Assembly (NCBI GenBank): GCA_965602655.1
Contig: CBFCZE010000113.1
Coordinates: forward strand, 1-8,621
Reading direction: 5' to 3'
Length of the DNA: 8,621 bases
Source of the DNA: JAAERC01 sp965602655
GTDB taxonomy: Bacteria > Zixibacteria > MSB-5A5 > GN15 > PGXB01
The position numbers and the translations under genes are program-made. This document shows, piece after piece, positions 6,364 to 8,621 of the stretch; position 1 is the first letter of the stretch; each line of letters starts with the position of its first letter. The notes below the pieces were generated by a model that worked only from the letters and a program-made list of their open reading frames with translations, did not search any database and was not told where the DNA came from.

Positions 6364-7170
6364 CTAATTCGTACCTCTCTCCCACGGTTTCAGCATCGAC
6401 CGGGTCAGAGGTAATATGGGACATTTAAATTCATTCATATCTATATTTTTCAAAACATTTTCCTTGGCACTGATAAAATGTATGGGTAGGTTCGTTATTT
6501 TGCTGAGTTTTCTTACAAGATCATACCCCTCTTTGATAACTTCATAGTCGGTTTCATCGATAAGATGACTGTTTGAAATGAATCCGGTAAATTTTAATTT
6601 GCTCGTAAATTCAATTCGTTTCATTGTCTCGAGAGAGGTTTTAACATTCGCTGTCGCCGGACGGCGGCTGTTGACCACAATCAGTAGATCGTAATCATCG
6701 GTTTTATCGGCCACGGTCAATGAACCGAGAGCCTTTGTACCTTGTGAATCGCCGCCAACATCAAGAATGAGATAACCGCTTGAATCTTCTATAGCCCCCT
6801 TTACTTCGGGAAGCAAAATCGGCAGATCTGCATGGAATTGTTCTCCGCGCGGTGCAATGACTCGAATACCCATTTGCTCTAAGTCATTGACAGCCTCACG
6901 GGAACGGAAATATGGATTGACAAGGTCAAGATCGACAATAGTCACCGGTAAATTTTGCGATGTCGCCAGGAATTTGGTAAGATTGACAGAGACTTCGGTT
7001 TTTCCACTGCCGAAACCGCCAACAATTATGATTACCTGTCGGGGAAAAGATGGATAGACAAACTTTACCAATCCTGACATATAACCGTTTTCCTTTATCG
7101 TCGTTGCTGTTAACATTGCATCCTGCCGTACATTCCCTCCTATTGGGCCAGTCTGAGACGATTCAGACAT
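6364..7170 (-). CDS. P-loop ATPase of the MinD/CobQ/ParA class, first gene of the redox operon
   Basis: A 268-residue cytoplasmic nucleotide-binding protein. It has a Walker A loop GGFGSGKT (51-58) of ordinary form, without the signature lysine of true MinD/ParA. DLDLVNPYFRSRE (80-92) follows, and a Walker B-like LILDVGGDSQG (134-144) with D137. Later segments IVVNSRRP (164-171) and HFISAKEN (231-238) fit the SIMIBI GTPase/ATPase fold. I recall related ATPases beside Kor/Vor genes in anaerobes, suggesting a role in assembly, maturation or control of the oxidoreductase; the reaction is unknown. There is no CxxC pair as in Mrp/Nbp35 Fe-S carriers. The start is uncertain. The ATG at 7170 has only a weak ribosome site. 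In-frame ATGs at 7116 (AGGA, 4 nt before) and 7080 (AAAGGA, 10 nt before) have better ones, and the first 30 residues look unlike the conserved core. A 28-nt gap separates it from korD. Confidence 0.85.
   Translation of the reverse strand: MSESSQTGPIGGNVRQDAMLTATTIKENGYMSGLVKFVYPSFPRQVIIIVGGFGSGKTEVSVNLTKFLATSQNLPVTIVDLDLVNPYFRSREAVNDLEQMGIRVIAPRGEQFHADLPILLPEVKGAIEDSSGYLILDVGGDSQGTKALGSLTVADKTDDYDLLIVVNSRRPATANVKTSLETMKRIEFTSKLKFTGFISNSHLIDETDYEVIKEGYDLVRKLSKITNLPIHFISAKENVLKNIDMNEFKCPILPLTRSMLKPWERGTN
7091..7096 (-). promoter_or_regulatory. Candidate ribosome binding site for a shorter ATPase start
   Basis: AAAGGA on the minus strand lies 10 nt upstream of the in-frame ATG at 7080-7078 (MSGLVKFVYP...). 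It is a better site than anything before the first ATG at 7170. If it is used, the protein has 238 residues and the transcript leader is about 127 nt long. Confidence 0.45.
7151..7168 (-). repeat. Inverted repeat at the first start codon of the ATPase gene
   Basis: GTCTGA (7151-7156) and TCAGAC (7163-7168) are perfect 6-bp arms around six bases. In the mRNA the hairpin would begin with the G of the ATG at 7170, about 38 nt after the predicted transcription start. It could hide that start codon, act as an operator, or be chance. Confidence 0.4.
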
Positions 7171-7213
7171 TACTTCATCTCAGTCGGAAACGATAAAAAA
7201 ATCAGTAATTTTA

Positions 7214-7241
7214 ATAATACAAAAATCGGCTTGCAAGTCAA
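7214..7241 (-). promoter_or_regulatory. Sigma-70-type promoter of the Kor/Nuo operon
   Basis: On the minus strand, TTGACT (7236-7241) and TATTAT (7214-7219) are separated by 16 bp, a close match to the housekeeping consensus. Transcription would start near 7207, in the 122-bp gap between the deacetylase-fold gene and the ATPase gene. An 8-bp palindrome CTTGCAAG (7230-7237) overlaps the inner edge of the -35 box and could be a regulator contact. I see no clear Rex- or FNR-type operator. Confidence 0.65.
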
Positions 7242-7292
7242 GGCATTCGTGATAAATATCGCTATTCTATTTTAATTGGAATTTGCGGCAGA

Positions 7293-8216
7293 CTATTTGG
7301 AATCGGAATATTTGATTCTTTCGAGAAATGAAAGTCCTTTATCCCCGTAATACTTTTCAGGTTTGCGATAGACTTTATCTTTCAGGGCTTCCCGAAGAGA
7401 TATAAATTGATACCCTTTGTCAGCAATTTCAGTCAGGATATCATCCATTAAAAGACTATTAAGACGATTCGCCCGGAGCTGAAGGATATGCCGGATTGGT
7501 CGACCGACAACCTCCTTGGCCAAATCTTCGAAGTGGGCTATCCGTTCGGCAAGATGGTTAAGATATTCCTGTCGGAGATAATACATATCGAGGCTGTCGC
7601 CGGTTTTTAATATCTTCTCAAGAGACATATTGTAAACAAAATCTTCAGTGGTAATCGAGACATGGGCGATGCGCGTATTCATTTTAACCAATTGATCAAT
7701 AATGTTCAGCTTCGTTTTGGCATTGGTGGCATAGTGCAGATACGGAAACCGAAAAAACCTCATCTTTTGCTTATAAGTCGAGACCAAATCTTCAATAGCC
7801 TCTTTGCCTTTGATAATATCAGAAATAAAAAGCCCCATCGGCATATCCTGAATCTCCTGCCCGGAGTAGGTATGGTATCCAAGGGTTTGACCATTTTCCA
7901 GCCAGCTGACAATACTTTCCCAATCCTCGCCCTCGACATATTCACCGACCACAAAACCAGTGGCCGGGACATTGTTCTTTTTCAGGATTTTAAGAATCGC
8001 CTTATTGATTTCGGCGCGCTCTTCAATGGAGTAAAACTGTTCTCCCGGAAGGTTATCAAAAGTGATGGCTATTTTTTTGGATAGAGATTTTTTGGTTTCA
8101 ATATTTTTTTTATCGTTATTTACAGAATCAGGTTTTTCCTGCTGGGCCAAACCGCCGTAAAAGATAAACAATAGCGGTAGTAAGATCCAAAAACCGGCAG
8201 CATAAAGCTTTTTCAT
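7293..8216 (-). CDS. Secreted NodB/polysaccharide-deacetylase-fold protein with degenerate active site
   Basis: A 307-residue protein. Residues 1-24 form a signal peptide (basic start, hydrophobic run, likely cut near GLA-QQ; no lipobox cysteine), followed by a Lys/Asn/Glu-rich linker to about 46. The rest follows the NodB layout: motif 1 ITFDN (51-55), motif 2 GYHTYSG (113-119), motif 3 FFRFPY (154-159) and a late segment RHILQLRANRLNSL (242-255). Active family members have TFDD, H-[ST]-x-x-H and a histidine in the late segment (LLLHEN type). Here the metal-binding second Asp is N55, the second motif 2 His is G119 and the late His is R248, while D54, H115 and R156 remain. Metal-dependent deacetylation therefore looks lost or changed; binding of glycan or peptidoglycan is possible. 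No Shine-Dalgarno site is clear before the ATG. The redox operon follows on the same strand but has its own promoter. Confidence 0.85.
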   Translation of the reverse strand: MKKLYAAGFWILLPLLFIFYGGLAQQEKPDSVNNDKKNIETKKSLSKKIAITFDNLPGEQFYSIEERAEINKAILKILKKNNVPATGFVVGEYVEGEDWESIVSWLENGQTLGYHTYSGQEIQDMPMGLFISDIIKGKEAIEDLVSTYKQKMRFFRFPYLHYATNAKTKLNIIDQLVKMNTRIAHVSITTEDFVYNMSLEKILKTGDSLDMYYLRQEYLNHLAERIAHFEDLAKEVVGRPIRHILQLRANRLNSLLMDDILTEIADKGYQFISLREALKDKVYRKPEKYYGDKGLSFLERIKYSDSK

Positions 8217-8222
8217 GTATGA

Positions 8223-8252
8223 TTAATAATAAGAGATATGATACGCGGTCAA
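8223..8252 (-). promoter_or_regulatory. Possible promoter of the deacetylase-fold gene
   Basis: On the minus strand, TTGACC (8247-8252) is followed by TATTAT (8226-8231, 15-bp spacing) or TATTAA (8223-8228, 18-bp spacing). The ATG at 8216 is so close that the mRNA would have almost no leader, which agrees with the missing Shine-Dalgarno site. A/T-rich sequence makes chance matches likely. Confidence 0.3.
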
Positions 8253-8270
8253 CTAAAATTTATTTTCACA

Positions 8271-8621
8271 TCAACCCCCGCCCGCTTTTTTCATTGAGCT
8301 GAGAAGGTGTTGCAGAAGTGGTAATAGAGTCGAATCCTTGTAAACAAAACCGGCGTATCGGTCGGTATATTTCTGGGCTAATTGAAAATTTTTCTTCTTT
8401 ATGTATGCCTGCGATAACATGTAATACCCAATAGCTTTGGTGGAGTCGAGTTCAAGCATTTTATGAGTATAAAAGATACCTGAATCGGGTTGTTCTTTTC
8501 GAAAATAAACCGCCGCGATACCTTCCGGATGATTCGGGTCACCGCTGTTTAGTTCGTACGCCCTGTGAAAGTCTTTCAGGGCATCGTCAAATCGTTTGAT
8601 ATACAAAAGAATCTCTCCTCG
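8271..8621 (-). CDS. TPR-repeat protein, C-terminal fragment
   Basis: The frame is open to the window edge, so the 5' end of the gene lies outside; 116 residues are visible. About three tetratricopeptide units can be read: ILLYIKRFDDALKDFHRAYE near the edge, then units around the GIAAVYFRKEQPDSG and GYYMLSQAYIKKKNFQLAQK segments. TPR helices mediate protein-protein contacts and give no catalytic function. The protein ends in a short Lys-Ala-Gly-rich tail. A TTG at 8604-8606 could be read as a start, but the repeat continues upstream of it, so I treat the gene as truncated by the window. It lies 54 bp upstream of the deacetylase-fold gene on the same strand and may or may not share its transcript. 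No link to the redox operon is evident. Confidence 0.82.
   Translation of the reverse strand, partial: RGEILLYIKRFDDALKDFHRAYELNSGDPNHPEGIAAVYFRKEQPDSGIFYTHKMLELDSTKAIGYYMLSQAYIKKKNFQLAQKYTDRYAGFVYKDSTLLPLLQHLLSSMKKAGGG

Noticed and set aside
7171..7292. Rex or FNR operator in the operon promoter region
   Set aside because: The gap has only a short CTTGCAAG palindrome; nothing close to the known Rex or FNR half-site pairs.
1..8621. CRISPR arrays, insertion sequences, tRNA or rRNA genes
   Set aside because: No regularly spaced repeats, transposase-like proteins, terminal inverted repeats with target duplications, or RNA-gene signatures were seen on reading both strands.

Overview
The window comes from the chromosome of an anaerobic bacterium. 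Its main content is low-potential, oxygen-sensitive iron-sulfur chemistry: a 2-oxoacid:ferredoxin oxidoreductase and several ferredoxin-type proteins. Base composition looks moderate, somewhat under half G+C by eye. The phylum cannot be fixed from the sequence. The mix of a KorABCD-type enzyme with NuoEF-like subunits, plus a secreted NodB-fold protein and a TPR protein, would suit an uncultivated anaerobe of the FCB or deltaproteobacterial kind, but that is inference. Every gene I can support lies on the minus strand, so the window reads right to left.

Right edge (8621 to about 7293): the 3' end of a TPR-repeat protein that runs off the window, then a secreted polysaccharide-deacetylase-fold protein. 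The second protein has lost several residues that define the active site. Neither has an obvious link to the redox genes.

Main operon (about 7241 down to 65): a good sigma-70-type promoter (TTGACT, 16 bp, TATTAT) precedes nine closely packed genes and a clear intrinsic terminator follows them. In transcription order the genes are: a P-loop ATPase of the MinD/CobQ type; a two-cluster ferredoxin subunit (KorD-like); the alpha, beta and gamma subunits of a 2-oxoacid:ferredoxin oxidoreductase (KorA/VorB, KorB, KorC); a NuoE-like [2Fe-2S] protein; a NuoF-like FMN/NAD(H) flavoprotein with extra N- and C-terminal Fe-S domains; a short NuoG-like N-terminal electron-transfer protein with no catalytic domain; and a HycB/CooF-like protein with sixteen ligand-type cysteines. 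From korD onward the gaps are 1 to 24 nt, and the last pair overlaps by ATGA.

Proposed working: the KorABC core oxidises a 2-oxoacid with CoA, or runs in reverse as a reductive carboxylase. KorD and the other Fe-S proteins carry electrons to or from the NuoE/F/G module, whose FMN site would exchange them with NAD(P)H. In known hydrogenases and formate dehydrogenases this NuoEFG-type module feeds an H-cluster or molybdopterin domain. Here the only catalytic partner in the operon is the 2-oxoacid oxidoreductase. An NAD(P)-linked, possibly electron-bifurcating or confurcating, 2-oxoacid oxidoreductase complex of roughly fifteen Fe-S clusters is the most interesting hypothesis in the window. The assembly and its electron path are inferred, not shown.
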